In this document: positions 41,938 through 51,603 of the stretch, piece after piece | Position numbering within the stretch: position 1 is the first letter of the stretch | Layout: every line of letters starts with the position of its first letter | Assembly (NCBI GenBank): GCA_963734625.1 | Contig: CAVTHW010000020.1 | Location: 248,001-312,000, forward strand | DNA length: 64,000 nucleotides | Reading direction: 5' to 3' | From: CAVTHW01 sp963734625 | GTDB taxonomy: Bacteria > Acidobacteriota > Terriglobia > Bryobacterales > Bryobacteraceae | Position numbers and translations under genes: made by a program | Notes under the pieces: model-generated | Told to the model about the DNA's origin: nothing | Database searches by the model: none | The model's input: the letters and a program-made list of their open reading frames with translations, nothing else

Positions 41938-44208
41938 GCAGCCGTTTCAGCCTGGGCAGAATCGGGGTGGCTTCCCTTCTGTCACTGCTGGTTTCAGTTG
42001 GTCTGCTGATTTCAGCCCAGGATACGAATTCCATCGGCGTCCGCATGGTGCGCATCCCCGCCGGCGCGTTCCGGATGGGCGACCTGTCCGGCGATGGCGA
42101 TCCCGATGAGCGCCCGGTCCGCGAAGTGAGCATCACCCGCGAATTCCTGATTTCCGAAACTGAGATCACGGTGGAGCAGTTTCAGCAGTTTCGTACCGAC
42201 TACCAGGACGCGGGCCCGTTTCCCGGTTATGCGGGCGGCATGAGCTGGGAAGACGCCGTCGCATTCTGCGATTGGCTGAGCAGGAAGGAGAAGCGGAATT
42301 ACCGGTTACCGACGGAAGCTGAGTGGGAGTACGTGGCGCGTGCCGGTTCCACCGCGGCCTTCGCAGCGGGCGATGCCCCGCTCGCCGGCGGCCAGGCGAA
42401 CAGGTTTGGGGTTAAGAACATGGAGTCCGACGCTCCCGAATGGGTGTTGGACTGGTACGGACCCTATCCGGGCGAAGCACAAGTGGACCCGGCCGGACCC
42501 GCGGGCGGAACCGCGCGCGTAATCCGGGGCGGCGGGATCATGGGGCCGTACGACAGGGGGCCCTCGGGCTTCACGCCAAGATACCGGCGCGACGCGAACC
42601 GGGCGAGTGTCACCCCGACCTTCCGCGGCCGGCACGCTATCGGGTTCCGAATCGTCCAAGCTCCCGCTACCCGAACGCCTTCCGCCGTGGTCGCGCCGCC
42701 CCGCTGGGGACAGTCAGTAAGGCAGAGCGGCGCCCCGGTGAAGGCCGGACCCGACCCGGGACGACCCTGGTTCCGTCAGCGCCGGATGCTGCCGGTCCCG
42801 CCGGAAGACGCGGAGCCCGACGTTATTGCCGCGGCAGGCTTCGGCCCCGGTGTCCTGGGGCATAATCACTCGCCGGCCATCGCCGTGACGCCAAACGGCG
42901 ACGTGTTCGTAATCGAGTTTTCGGCCTCCTCCAGCTCCACCGAATACCTTCCGAATACTTCGTTCATCGCGCTGCGGCGCAGATTCGGAAGTGAAGAATG
43001 GGAGATGCCGGACCTCTTCTATGATTTCGCGGACGTCAACGATCAGTCGCCGATGTTGTGGAACGACGGCGGCACGCTGCGCTTCTTCGGCGGTGGGATC
43101 GGCCTGGATGGCGTGCCGTTTCGCATGCAAGTCTCCCGGGATAACGGCGCTCGGTGGACCCTTCCCGAGTTTCCGCTCCTGCGGTGGCCCTGTGGGCGGA
43201 TTGACGCCACAGCCGATAACTAATGCTTTCCGTGACGCGGCAGGGCGCATGTATGTCGCCATGGATGGCATCGGTGGGGAATCCTTGCTGTGGCTGAGCG
43301 ACGACGAGGGCAGAACCTGGATGGACACCGGCGGCCGGACGGGCGGACGGCACACTACCTTTGTCGTCCGGAAAGACGGCGCGATTCTGGGACTCGGTGG
43401 AAAGAACACGAACATCGGCGGATTCATGCCGCAATCGCTTTCCCGTGATGGCGGCAAGTCCTGGACAGTCACCAAGAGCCCGTTTCCCGCGCTGGGCAGT
43501 AACCAGCGGCCGTTCATGATGCGGCTGGCGAGCGGCCGCATATTCTTCGCTTCGGACTGGCAGGACCGGAGGGGAAATCAGCCGGCGGGGATCACCCAAC
43601 GCGACGCCTTCGTGGCGCTCTCGGACGACGAGGGTGTCACCTGGCGCATCAAGTCGGTCCCCGGGGCCCTGCCCCACGAGGCGCACGTATTGCCGAAGAG
43701 AACGGGTTGGGCGGTCGATTATCACGGCTACGGAACGCTCGGGTACGCTGTCGCCGCGCAGGGGCCGGACGGATTGGTCCACCTCATCACGAGCATGAAT
43801 CATCCCGCCCAGGAATTCGAGATGAATGAAGCCTGGATTCTTCAGGCTGAGACGCCGGCTGTCAGCAACGGTTCGGGGCGATACCTGCTAAATGGCCCGG
43901 AAATCTTGTCCTACCCGGGCGGCGCCAGGCAGTACGAAGTCGTTTGGCGGAACGGGGTCAAGACCGGCGCGGAGATCTACTGGAGCGAGGACGGGCGCAA
44001 GCTTTGGGAATGGCAGCGCCAGGCTGGCGCTGACGACACCTGGATCCAGTACTGGCCGAACGGAAACCGCAAGCACGTGTCGCACTGGCGCGACGGGCTC
44101 TCTGTCGGCGAAGCGATCGCCTACGATCCGGCTGGCAACGTGGCCGCCCGGTATGAATTCGAAAACGGTGATTTGAAGCGCGCCAGCGCCTCAGCACCCC
44201 TCCAGTAG
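41934..44208 (+). CDS. Exported SUMF1-sialidase(BNR)-MORN2 multidomain protein with one frame break
   Basis: Read as one gene of about 757 residues with a surplus base near 43185. After a leader, residues 35-245 form an FGE/SUMF1-type domain (MVRIPAGAFRMGDLSGDG, YRLPTEAEWEYVARAG, RGGGIMGPYDRGPSGF). About 290-640 is a BNR/sialidase-type propeller (LWLSDDEGRTWMDTGGRTGG, LSRDGGKSWTVTK, ALSDDEGVTWRIKS). The last 75 residues are MORN_2/YwqK repeats (NGVKTGAEIYWSEDGRK, NGNRKHVSHWRDGLSVGE). The first frame stops at 43223; the second is open from 42991. SUMF1-like domains of this kind are often binding rather than sulfatase-maturing domains. It is coupled to the GH43-like gene. Confidence 0.82.
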
Positions 44209-44241
44209 GCGGCGTATAATTAACGCAAAGGAGGGAACCCA

Positions 44242-44535
44242 ATGCCAACCTATATCTCCCTGGCGACCTATACCCAAAAGGGAGCCGAGACCATCAAAGA
44301 CAGCCCGAAGCGGCTTGACGCGTTCAAGGACGCGCTGAAGAAAGCCGGCGGTTCGCTCACCAGCTTCTATCTCACGATGGGGAAATACGACATCGTGTTG
44401 ACCTACGAGTTGCCGGACGATGAAGCGGCCGCGAAGGTGGCACTCAATCTCGGCTCGCTCGGTAACATCCGAACCGAGACACTCCGCGCATTCAACGAGG
44501 GCGAATTCCGGAGGATTGCCGGCGCCGTCTCCTGA
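44242..44535 (+). CDS. GYD-domain protein
   Basis: 97 residues of the small GYD family (PTYISLATYTQKGAETIKDS, then the GKYDIVLTYELPDDEAAAKV motif and the final IRTETLRAFNEGEF), a ferredoxin-like alpha/beta fold whose function is unknown and which is frequent in acidobacteria and proteobacteria. GGAGG stands 7 bases before the ATG. The tryptophan/aspartate-containing GYD signature is GKYD here. Cytoplasmic. Confidence 0.9.
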   Translation: MPTYISLATYTQKGAETIKDSPKRLDAFKDALKKAGGSLTSFYLTMGKYDIVLTYELPDDEAAAKVALNLGSLGNIRTETLRAFNEGEFRRIAGAVS

Positions 44536-44551
44536 GCCCGGGAATATCCGG

Positions 44552-46663
44552 TCAGTACTTCAGCAGGCGCTGAGCCTCGCGGACCAGATCGTCCACCTGG
44601 GGCAGCACGACCTGTTCGATCTCGGGGTTATAAATCACCCAGGCGTCCTTAGCCGCGACGCGTCCCACGGGCGCGTCCAGACTGTCGAACAACTCGTCCG
44701 CGATGCGCGCCGCGATCTCGGCGCCGTAGCCCCACGACAGCACATCCTCGTACGCCACCAGCACGCGGCTGGTCTTTTCGACCGAAGCGCGGATCGCGTC
44801 CCAGTCGTAGGGCGCCAGCGTGCGCAGATCGATCACCTCCACGCTCCGCTCGGGGCTCGTCCGCTCGATCTCGGCCGCGGCCAGCAGCGCCTTCTGCACC
44901 AGCGCGCCGTAAGTGAGGATAGTTAGATTGCGTCCTCCCTTGGCTATGCGGGCCTTGCCGAACGGGATCAGGAAGTCATCGCCGGGGTGCGGGAAGCGGT
45001 TGTAGGCCTCGCGGTATAGCTTCTTGTGCTCCAGAAAAAGCACCGGGTCGTCGCAGCGGATAGCGGTCCGCAGGAGGCCGCAAGCGTCCAGGGCGTTGGA
45101 AGGCATGACCACACGCAGCCCTGGGATGTGCGTGAATTCAACTTCGCCGCACTGGCTGTGATACATCGCTCCGCCGCCCAGGTAGCCGCCGATGGCCACC
45201 CGGATAACTAATGGACACGAGAAGCTGCCGTTGGAGCGCCAACGGATGGTGGCCAGTTCGTCGCGGATCTGCATCATCGCCGGCCAGATGTAGTCGAAAA
45301 ACTGGATCTCGACGACGGGCTTCAGTCCGCGCGTGGCCATGCCGATGGCGCGGCCCACTATGGCGGCTTCGGCGAGGGGCGTGTCGAAACAGCGCGGACT
45401 GCCGAATTCGGTCTGGAGTCCGGCAGTCGCCTTGAAGACGCCGCCCTTGCCCTTGACTTGGGAAAGGCACGGCTCGCGCCCGCAGTCGGCCACATCCTCG
45501 CCGAAGACCACGATGCGCGCATCGCGCCGCATCTCCTCGGCCAGGGTCAGGTTGATTTCGTCCACCATGGTTCTCGGTCCGCCCGAGAAACGCGGCTCGG
45601 TGGAGAACTGGCTGGAGCAGGGATCGACAGCGCCGGAATACAGATGCCGGTAGACCGAGCCACGCTCGGGCGAGGCCGCTTTGAGCGCCTTCTCGGCGGC
45701 CTCCCGGACCTCCTGGTCGATCTCGTGCCCAATGCGCTGGAGCGTGTGCGGGTCGGCGACGCCCTCGGCGACCAGCCATTGGGGGAAGGTCAATATGGGA
45801 TCGCGCGCCGCTTCAGCCGTGCGTTCCGCTTCGGTCCGGTAAAGCCGCTCGTCGTCGGAGAGCGAGTGCGAGTAAGGCCGGATGACGTGGGCGTGTACCA
45901 GCGCGGGGCCCTTGCCCTCGCGGCACCAGGCGGCGGCCTCGGTCATCGCGCGGTGGGAGGCCACAAAGTCGGTCCCCTCGACCTCCAGCCGCAGCAGGCC
46001 TGGAAAACCTTCCAGGAGCCGCGAAATGCTGCCGCCCGCCGTCTGTTTCTCGACAGGCACGGAGATCGCGTACTCGTTGTCTTCAACCAAGAACAGCAGC
46101 GGCAGGCGTTCGAGGCAGGCGATATTCATGGCCTCCCAGAATTCGCCTTCGCTGGTGGCGCCTTCGCCGGAGGTGACCAGCGTAACCTCGCCGCTCGCCT
46201 TGTCCAGGTAGCGCGCCGCGTTGGCGCAGCCCACGGCCTGAAGGAACTGGGTGCCCGTGGGGGAGGAACTGGTGACGATGTTGAGATCGCGCGAGCCCCA
46301 ATGCGAGGGCATTTGCCGCCCACCCGAGGCCGGGTCGGCGGCGGCGCCCACGGCGGAAAGCAGCATTTCTTCCGGGGTCACGCCCAGCGTCAGACACAGG
46401 GCGCGGTCGCGGTAGTAAAGGTAGAACCAGTCATGGGGCGGCCGGAGGACCAGCCCGGCCGCAATCCCAATCGCCTCATGGCCCGCGCCGCTGATCTGAA
46501 AGTAGATCCGGTTCTGCCGCTTGAGCAGAATCTCGCGGTCGTCCAGGCGCCGCGAAAGAAGCATGATCCGGAAGGCGCGCAGGAGGGCCTCCGGATCAAG
46601 TCCGCCGGCTGGCAACACCAAAGCCTCCGTCTCAGTCTGGCTCCTGCTGCGCGCAACGCTCAC
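44552..46663 (-). CDS. Fused alpha-beta E1 component of a 2-oxoacid dehydrogenase
   Basis: About 703 residues; GTG 46663 was chosen because GGGAGG is 7 bases upstream and homology starts there (longer frames run through prpD). The alpha part (1-340) has LSRRLDDREILLKRQNRIYF, AIGIAAGLVL and the thiamine-diphosphate motif SGEGATSEGEFWEAMNIACL. The beta part (about 365-703) has INLTLAEEMRRDARIVVFGE, CFDTPLAEAAIVGRAIG and GYLGGGAMYHSQCGEVEF. It decarboxylates a 2-oxoacid, most likely branched-chain, and passes the acyl group to a lipoyl E2, which is not in this window. It follows prpD by 16 bases. Confidence 0.93.
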   Translation of the reverse strand: MSVARSRSQTETEALVLPAGGLDPEALLRAFRIMLLSRRLDDREILLKRQNRIYFQISGAGHEAIGIAAGLVLRPPHDWFYLYYRDRALCLTLGVTPEEMLLSAVGAAADPASGGRQMPSHWGSRDLNIVTSSSPTGTQFLQAVGCANAARYLDKASGEVTLVTSGEGATSEGEFWEAMNIACLERLPLLFLVEDNEYAISVPVEKQTAGGSISRLLEGFPGLLRLEVEGTDFVASHRAMTEAAAWCREGKGPALVHAHVIRPYSHSLSDDERLYRTEAERTAEAARDPILTFPQWLVAEGVADPHTLQRIGHEIDQEVREAAEKALKAASPERGSVYRHLYSGAVDPCSSQFSTEPRFSGGPRTMVDEINLTLAEEMRRDARIVVFGEDVADCGREPCLSQVKGKGGVFKATAGLQTEFGSPRCFDTPLAEAAIVGRAIGMATRGLKPVVEIQFFDYIWPAMMQIRDELATIRWRSNGSFSCPLVIRVAIGGYLGGGAMYHSQCGEVEFTHIPGLRVVMPSNALDACGLLRTAIRCDDPVLFLEHKKLYREAYNRFPHPGDDFLIPFGKARIAKGGRNLTILTYGALVQKALLAAAEIERTSPERSVEVIDLRTLAPYDWDAIRASVEKTSRVLVAYEDVLSWGYGAEIAARIADELFDSLDAPVGRVAAKDAWVIYNPEIEQVVLPQVDDLVREAQRLLKY

Positions 46664-46679
46664 CGCGAAGCCTCCCAAT

Positions 46680-48092
46680 TCAAGTGTAAACCGGGCGAAT
46701 CCAAGCGTCCATGAACTCGCAGACCGGCGTCGCGGCAAGCCCAATAGGATTGTCGAACAAGCCGAGGATCTGCTCCACCTCGCGCGGGGCAAATCGGGTG
46801 GCCACCGCTCGCTCGAACTTCGCACGCAACAGTGGAACGCCTTCCGCCCGCCGGCGGTGGTGGCCCAGGGGGTACTCAACTTCGATCCGCTCCGTGGAGG
46901 CGCCGCCGCAAAAGAACACGCGCACGGAGTTAGCGATCGAGCGCTTCTCGGGATCCAGATAATCCCGCGTGAAGCGGCCGTTCTCAACGACGCGCATTTT
47001 CTCGCGAAGCTCATCGATGCGCGGGTCGGAGGCGGCTGCGTCTTCGTAATCTCCCTCGGCGAGGCCGCCCTTGAGGAGTGCTACCGCTGCCATGTACTGG
47101 AGGCAATGGTCGCGATCGGCCGGATTGGCCAGGGGCCCGGTCTTGTCTATGATCCGTACGCCGGCCTCCTGGGTCTCGATCTCGATCCGTTCCACAGTCT
47201 CCAGCCGGTCCTTTATCAGTGGATGCAACTGAACGGCAGCTTCCACGGCGGTTTGGGCGTGGAACTCGGCCGGATAGGAGACCTTGAATAGAATGTGCTC
47301 CATGACGTAGCTTCCCAGAGGCCGGCCCAGCGTCACCTCGCGGCCGCGGAATAGAACGTCCTGAAACCCCCAGACCTTGGCCGAGAGCGCCGATGGATAG
47401 CCCATCTCTCCTCGCGAACTTTGAAGCGCCAGCCAGACGCCGCGGCTGGTAGCGTCGCCGGCCGCCCAACTCTTCCTCGAGCCCGTGTTGGGGGCGTGGC
47501 GGTAGGTGCGCAATGCACCGCCGTCGATCCACGCGTTGGCGAGAGCGTTAACGACCTCGTCGCGCCCTCCGCCGAGCATGGCAGTTGCAACCGCCGCCGT
47601 GGCGATGCGTACCAGCAACACGTGATCGAGCCCCACGCGGTTGAAGCTGTTGTCGAGCGCCAGCACTCCCTGGATCTCGTAAGCCTGAATCATCCGCCTC
47701 AGAACGTCCCGAATGCGGATGTCGCGTCCCTGGCGGCTCAGGTAATCGGCTACGGCCAGAATTCCTCCCAAGTTGTCCGAGGGATGGCCCCATTCGGCCG
47801 CCAGCCAGGTGTCGTTATAGTCCAGCCAGCGGATCATCGCACCGCTGTTGAACGCGGCGCGTACCGGGTCAAGTTCGTATGCAGTGCCAGGCACGCGCGC
47901 CCCTCCGGGCATATTGGCGCCCGGCACGACCGGCCCGAGCAACTTCGTGCATGCCGGGAATTGAAGCGCCAGCATGGCGCAGCCCAGGGAATCCATGAGG
48001 CAGAGCCGCGCGGTTTCCATCGCCTCGCTGCCGTCGGCCGCTTCGAATGCGAGCACGTAATCCGCAATCGTGGTCAGCAGGGGGTCCGTCAT
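46680..48092 (-). CDS. prpD: 2-Methylcitrate dehydratase PrpD (MmgE/PrpD family)
   Basis: About 470 residues with the MmgE/PrpD all-helical plus lid fold: TTIADYVLAFEAADGSEAME, the active-site segment MIRWLDYNDTWLAAEWGHPS with DNLGGILAVADYL, AGDATSRGVWLALQSSRGEM, and KVSYPAEFHAQTAVEAA. It dehydrates 2-methylcitrate to cis-aconitate analogue. ATG 48092 was chosen: it is 4 bases past the prpC stop. An upstream in-frame start overlaps prpC and is less likely. No separate AcnD/PrpF is present; hydration would rely on a housekeeping aconitase. Confidence 0.94.
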   Translation of the reverse strand: MTDPLLTTIADYVLAFEAADGSEAMETARLCLMDSLGCAMLALQFPACTKLLGPVVPGANMPGGARVPGTAYELDPVRAAFNSGAMIRWLDYNDTWLAAEWGHPSDNLGGILAVADYLSRQGRDIRIRDVLRRMIQAYEIQGVLALDNSFNRVGLDHVLLVRIATAAVATAMLGGGRDEVVNALANAWIDGGALRTYRHAPNTGSRKSWAAGDATSRGVWLALQSSRGEMGYPSALSAKVWGFQDVLFRGREVTLGRPLGSYVMEHILFKVSYPAEFHAQTAVEAAVQLHPLIKDRLETVERIEIETQEAGVRIIDKTGPLANPADRDHCLQYMAAVALLKGGLAEGDYEDAAASDPRIDELREKMRVVENGRFTRDYLDPEKRSIANSVRVFFCGGASTERIEVEYPLGHHRRRAEGVPLLRAKFERAVATRFAPREVEQILGLFDNPIGLAATPVCEFMDAWIRPVYT

Positions 48093-48096
48093 CGCG

Positions 48097-49251
48097 TCAG
48101 GTACGCGTCTCGATCGGCTGCCACTCGCGCTTTTCCGGTCCGGCATAATCCGCGGCCGGCCGGATCAGCACGTTCTTGGTGCGCTGCTCCAGGATATGCG
48201 CGGACCAGCCGGTGATGCGGCTCAGAACGAAAATGGGCGTGAACAGCCGCGTGGGAATCCCCATCGCGTGATAGGCCGAGGCGCTGAAGAAGTCCAGGTT
48301 CGCGAAGAGCCGCTTCTCGTCCCACATCACCGCTTCGACGGCCGCCGAGACTTCGTACAGCAGCGTGTCCCCGGCCGCCTCCGAGAGGCGCCTGGACCAA
48401 TCCTTGATAATCGCGTTGCGCGGGTCGCGCTCCCGGTAGACGGCGTGCCCGAAGCCCATGATCTTCACCTTCCGGGCGAGCATCTCCTTCAAGGCGGTGC
48501 GCGCCTGCTCCGGTGTCTGGAAACGCCGGATCAACTCCATAGCGGCCTCGTTGGCGCCGCCGTGCAGCGGTCCGCGAAGAGTGCCGATCCCCGCACAGAC
48601 AGCGGAGTAGAAGTCCGAAAGCGTCGAGGCGCAGACCCGGCAGGCGAAGGTCGAGGCATTGAACTCATGCTCGGCGTAGAGGATGAGCGAGGCGTTCATA
48701 GCCCGGCGGTGAAGGTCACTCGGCTTTCGGCCGTGAAGCAGGTGCAAAAAATGTTCGCCGATGAAATTGTCGGCCGTCTCGGTTTCGATGCGCGTGCCGT
48801 CTGTCGCGAACCTGTACCAATAGCAGAGCATCGACGGGAGAACTGCCAGGAGTCGATCGGCCACCTCTCGCCCGCGGCTGAAATCCCCCTCCGGCTCCAG
48901 GGCGCCGAGCATGGAACACCCCGTGCGCAAAACATCCATGGGATGGGCGTCCCCTGGAATTCGTTCGAGTGTCTCCTTGAGCGCCTGCGGCAGGCCGCGC
49001 AATCTCGAAAGCCCCAAAAGGTAGGCATCGAGCTCGGCGCGGCTGGGCAGCTTGCCGTGGATCAGCAGGTACGCCACTTCTTCAAACCGCGCGTGCTCGG
49101 CGAGCGCCTCGATGGAATAGCCGCGATAGGTCAGCCCAACACCCGCCTTGCCGACCGTGGCGATCGCGGTTTCGCCCACCGCCTGGCCCCGCAGCCCCGC
49201 GCCCGTGGCCTTGCCCCCGGATGTCTTGACAGCTGGATCCTCCAAGCTCAT
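48097..49251 (-). CDS. prpC: 2-Methylcitrate synthase / citrate synthase PrpC
   Basis: 384 residues of the citrate synthase fold: GLTYRGYSIEALAEHARFEE, the catalytic His segments RGPLHGGANEAAMELIRRF and IMGFGHAVYRERDPRNAII, and the Asp in ANLDFFSASAYHAMGIP. It condenses propionyl-CoA (or acetyl-CoA) with oxaloacetate. Placement between prpB and prpD supports the methylcitrate role. Its ATG overlaps the prpB stop by four bases. Confidence 0.94.
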   Translation of the reverse strand: MSLEDPAVKTSGGKATGAGLRGQAVGETAIATVGKAGVGLTYRGYSIEALAEHARFEEVAYLLIHGKLPSRAELDAYLLGLSRLRGLPQALKETLERIPGDAHPMDVLRTGCSMLGALEPEGDFSRGREVADRLLAVLPSMLCYWYRFATDGTRIETETADNFIGEHFLHLLHGRKPSDLHRRAMNASLILYAEHEFNASTFACRVCASTLSDFYSAVCAGIGTLRGPLHGGANEAAMELIRRFQTPEQARTALKEMLARKVKIMGFGHAVYRERDPRNAIIKDWSRRLSEAAGDTLLYEVSAAVEAVMWDEKRLFANLDFFSASAYHAMGIPTRLFTPIFVLSRITGWSAHILEQRTKNVLIRPAADYAGPEKREWQPIETRT

Positions 49252-50168
49252 GGCCGCTCCTTTCTGGCTGACACTTCGTCGAACTGGTGCTCGTAGTCGA
49301 GATAGCGCAACACCTCGTAGAGTTCCGCCCGGGTCTGCATGGAGCCAATCAGGCCCTTCTGCGTGCCGTCGGCCCGCAGCGCATCGTAGACTTTTCGGGC
49401 GGCTGCGCTCATGGCTCGAAACGCAGTCAGAGGGTAGACCACCATGCGCACGCCTGCCTCCCGAAGCTCACTCACCGTGAAAAGCGGCGTCACCCCGAAC
49501 TCGGTGATATTGGCCAGCACCGGGACTTCCAATTCCGCGGCGAAGATTCGATATTGATCGAGGGCGGTCGCGGCCTCCAGAAAGATGGCGTCGGCGCCGG
49601 CCTGGATGTATCGGTGGGCCCGTTCGAGGGCCGCTTCCATCCCTTCAGCGGCAAGAGCGTCGGTGCGGGCGGCGATGACGAACGCCGGGTCGGTCCGGCC
49701 ATGCACTGCGGCTCTTACCCGGCCCGACATTTCCTCGGCGGAGACCAACTGCTTGCCCCGGCGATGGCCGCAGCGCTTGGCCTGTGCCTGGTCCTCGATA
49801 TGGCACCCGGCGGCGCCGGCGCGTTCCAGTTCTCGAATGGCATGCGCGATCATGGGAGCGGCAGGCCCCCAGCCCGTATCGGCATCGACCAGCAGCGGCA
49901 GCCGGGTGGCGCCGGTTATGCGTCGCACGTCCTCGCAGACTTCGGTCAGCGAGGTCAGACCCAGATCCGGCAATCCGAAGGAAGCGTTGGCTACGCCCGC
50001 ACCTGAGAGATACAGCGCCCGGAAACCGGCCCGCTCGGCGAGCAGGGCGCAATAGGCGTTGATGGTCCCGGCCAATTGCAGCGGCCGCTCCGCCTCCATT
50101 GCGGCTCGGAGTGCGGCTCCAGGGCTACCGGTTGAATTGGATTGTGCTGGCATGTGTTTTGCCTTCAT
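49248..50168 (-). CDS. prpB: Methylisocitrate lyase PrpB
   Basis: About 300 residues of the isocitrate lyase/PEP mutase superfamily: YLSGAGVANASFGLPDLGLT, LPLLVDADTGWGPA, the PrpB-type KRCGHRRGKQLV loop (catalytic Cys), AARTDALAAEGMEAALERAH and a final LRYLDYEHQFDE. It cleaves 2-methylisocitrate to pyruvate and succinate. Start is ATG 50168 or ATG 50153; both follow the divergent promoter region shared with the thiolase gene at 50219. It is the first gene of prpBCD-E1. Confidence 0.95.
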   Translation of the reverse strand: MKAKHMPAQSNSTGSPGAALRAAMEAERPLQLAGTINAYCALLAERAGFRALYLSGAGVANASFGLPDLGLTSLTEVCEDVRRITGATRLPLLVDADTGWGPAAPMIAHAIRELERAGAAGCHIEDQAQAKRCGHRRGKQLVSAEEMSGRVRAAVHGRTDPAFVIAARTDALAAEGMEAALERAHRYIQAGADAIFLEAATALDQYRIFAAELEVPVLANITEFGVTPLFTVSELREAGVRMVVYPLTAFRAMSAAARKVYDALRADGTQKGLIGSMQTRAELYEVLRYLDYEHQFDEVSARKERP

Positions 50169-50218
50169 TATATGCTTGGCGAGCCGGTGCGGTACGCTGA
50201 AAAGAGAGGAGCGCCTCC

Positions 50219-51379
50219 ATGCGGCCTGTCGCGATCGTGGGTATCGGAAAGACGCCGTTCGGCGCATTCCGCGACCGCGACCTGCGGAGCCTCGGCGTGG
50301 AAGCTGGCCGGAAGTGCCTGGAAGACGCGGGCGCCAATCCCTCGCAGGTTGAAGCATTCTACCTGGGCAACTTCGCCGGGGCTTCGTTCACCGGGCAGAA
50401 CCATCTCGCGCCGTATATCGCCGGCGCGATGGGAATCGAGGGTGTTCCCGCCACGCACCTCGAGGACGCCTGTGCCTCGGGCGGTTCCGCGTTCTTCCAT
50501 GCGTATTCCAGCGTCGCTGCCGGGCTGTACGACATTGTGCTGGTCACCGGAGTCGAGAAGATGACCTCGCAGCCGACGCCGCGAGTGTCCGAGATTCTGG
50601 CGGGCGCCGGAGATCTGGCGGGCGAAATCAAGGCCGGCGCAACCTTTGCCGCGCTGTTCGCTATGATTGCGCGCCGCCACATGCACCAGTATGGGACGAC
50701 CAGGGAACAGATGGCGGCAGTGGCAGTCAAGAACCACGCCAACGCTTTCAAGAACCCGTACGCGCACTTGCGCAAGTTGATCACGCTGGAGCAGGCGCTC
50801 GCCGGCAAGCCCGTCGCCGAGCCGCTGACCATTTACGACTGCTCGCTCATCAGCGATGGAGCCGCTTCGGTGCTGCTCGCGCCGCTGGAGCGCGCGCCGG
50901 AATTCGCCACTAGCCGGGTTCTGGTCGCCGGCATCGCGCAAACATCCGGTCCCGTGGCGCTGGATCGCCGGGAGGACATCACCACCTTCGCGGCGGTGAG
51001 GAAGGCCGCGGAAAAGGCGTACAGGATGGCGGGCGTTACCGCGGCGGAGATCCAGTTTGCCGAACTGCATGACTGCTTCACCATCGCCGAGATTATGGCG
51101 ATGGAGGACGTCGGTTTCGTCCAGCCGGGCGAGGGTGGGCCTTACGTCGAGCAGGGCGCTACGACCCTCGGGGGCGAGCGGCCGGTCAACGCCAGCGGCG
51201 GGCTGAAGGCCAAGGGCCACCCGGTGGGTGCGACCGGCGTGGCGCAGATCTGCGACGTGGTCGAGCAGATCCGCGGGGCAGCGGGCGAGCGCCAGGTGAG
51301 GAATCACGACCTGGGCCTGGCGCAGAACCTGGGCGGTTCGGGCGCCACGGCGGTGGTGACGATCTTGAGGGCAGCGTGA
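50219..51379 (+). CDS. Thiolase family protein (SCP2/acetyl-CoA acetyltransferase-like)
   Basis: 386 residues. The nucleophile Cys is in HLEDACASGGSAFFHAYSSV, the His in FAELHDCFTIAEIMAME, and the final GLKAKGHPVGATGVAQICD and LAQNLGGSGATAVV segments are thiolase-specific. The form with HDCF and a DUF35 partner belongs to the SCP2-type/non-decarboxylating branch. It thiolytically cleaves 3-ketoacyl-CoA or works in reverse. Coupled to the OB-fold gene (TGATG). Confidence 0.94.
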   Translation: MRPVAIVGIGKTPFGAFRDRDLRSLGVEAGRKCLEDAGANPSQVEAFYLGNFAGASFTGQNHLAPYIAGAMGIEGVPATHLEDACASGGSAFFHAYSSVAAGLYDIVLVTGVEKMTSQPTPRVSEILAGAGDLAGEIKAGATFAALFAMIARRHMHQYGTTREQMAAVAVKNHANAFKNPYAHLRKLITLEQALAGKPVAEPLTIYDCSLISDGAASVLLAPLERAPEFATSRVLVAGIAQTSGPVALDRREDITTFAAVRKAAEKAYRMAGVTAAEIQFAELHDCFTIAEIMAMEDVGFVQPGEGGPYVEQGATTLGGERPVNASGGLKAKGHPVGATGVAQICDVVEQIRGAAGERQVRNHDLGLAQNLGGSGATAVVTILRAA

Positions 51380-51603
51380 TGACGGACAAGCCGCTCGGTT
51401 CGGGTGAAATCTACACGGAAACGGTGGTGTGGTCCGCGCCCGAAGCCCACCTGAAGGACGCGCCTTACCAGATGGCCATCGTGCTGCTGGAGGCCGGCGG
51501 ACGGGTCACGGCCCGCATCCTCGGGGACCGCGTGCATATTGGGGACCCAGTCACCTTCGCGGAATATCGCGGCGGCGTCCCTTACTTTCGGAAATCGGCA
51601 TGA
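51379..51603 (+). CDS. Small OB-fold (DUF35-type) acyl-CoA-associated protein
   Basis: About 74 residues: SGEIYTETVVWSAPEAHLKD, then MAIVLLEAGGRVTARILGDR, then the OB strands IGDPVTFAEYRGGVPYFRKS. It is the OB-fold half of DUF35 proteins; the usual N-terminal zinc ribbon with four Cys is absent. Such proteins form complexes with SCP2-type thiolases, which fits the overlapping gene start. Its 3' end overlaps the convergent acyl-CoA dehydrogenase gene by 53 bases. Confidence 0.85.
   Translation: MTDKPLGSGEIYTETVVWSAPEAHLKDAPYQMAIVLLEAGGRVTARILGDRVHIGDPVTFAEYRGGVPYFRKSA

Noticed and set aside
45458..46714. 418-codon plus-strand frame opposite the E1 gene
   Set aside because: Antisense shadow of conserved thiamine-diphosphate enzyme sequence.
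50168..51307. 379-codon minus-strand frame opposite the thiolase gene
   Set aside because: The plus strand carries all thiolase active-site motifs; the antisense frame has none.
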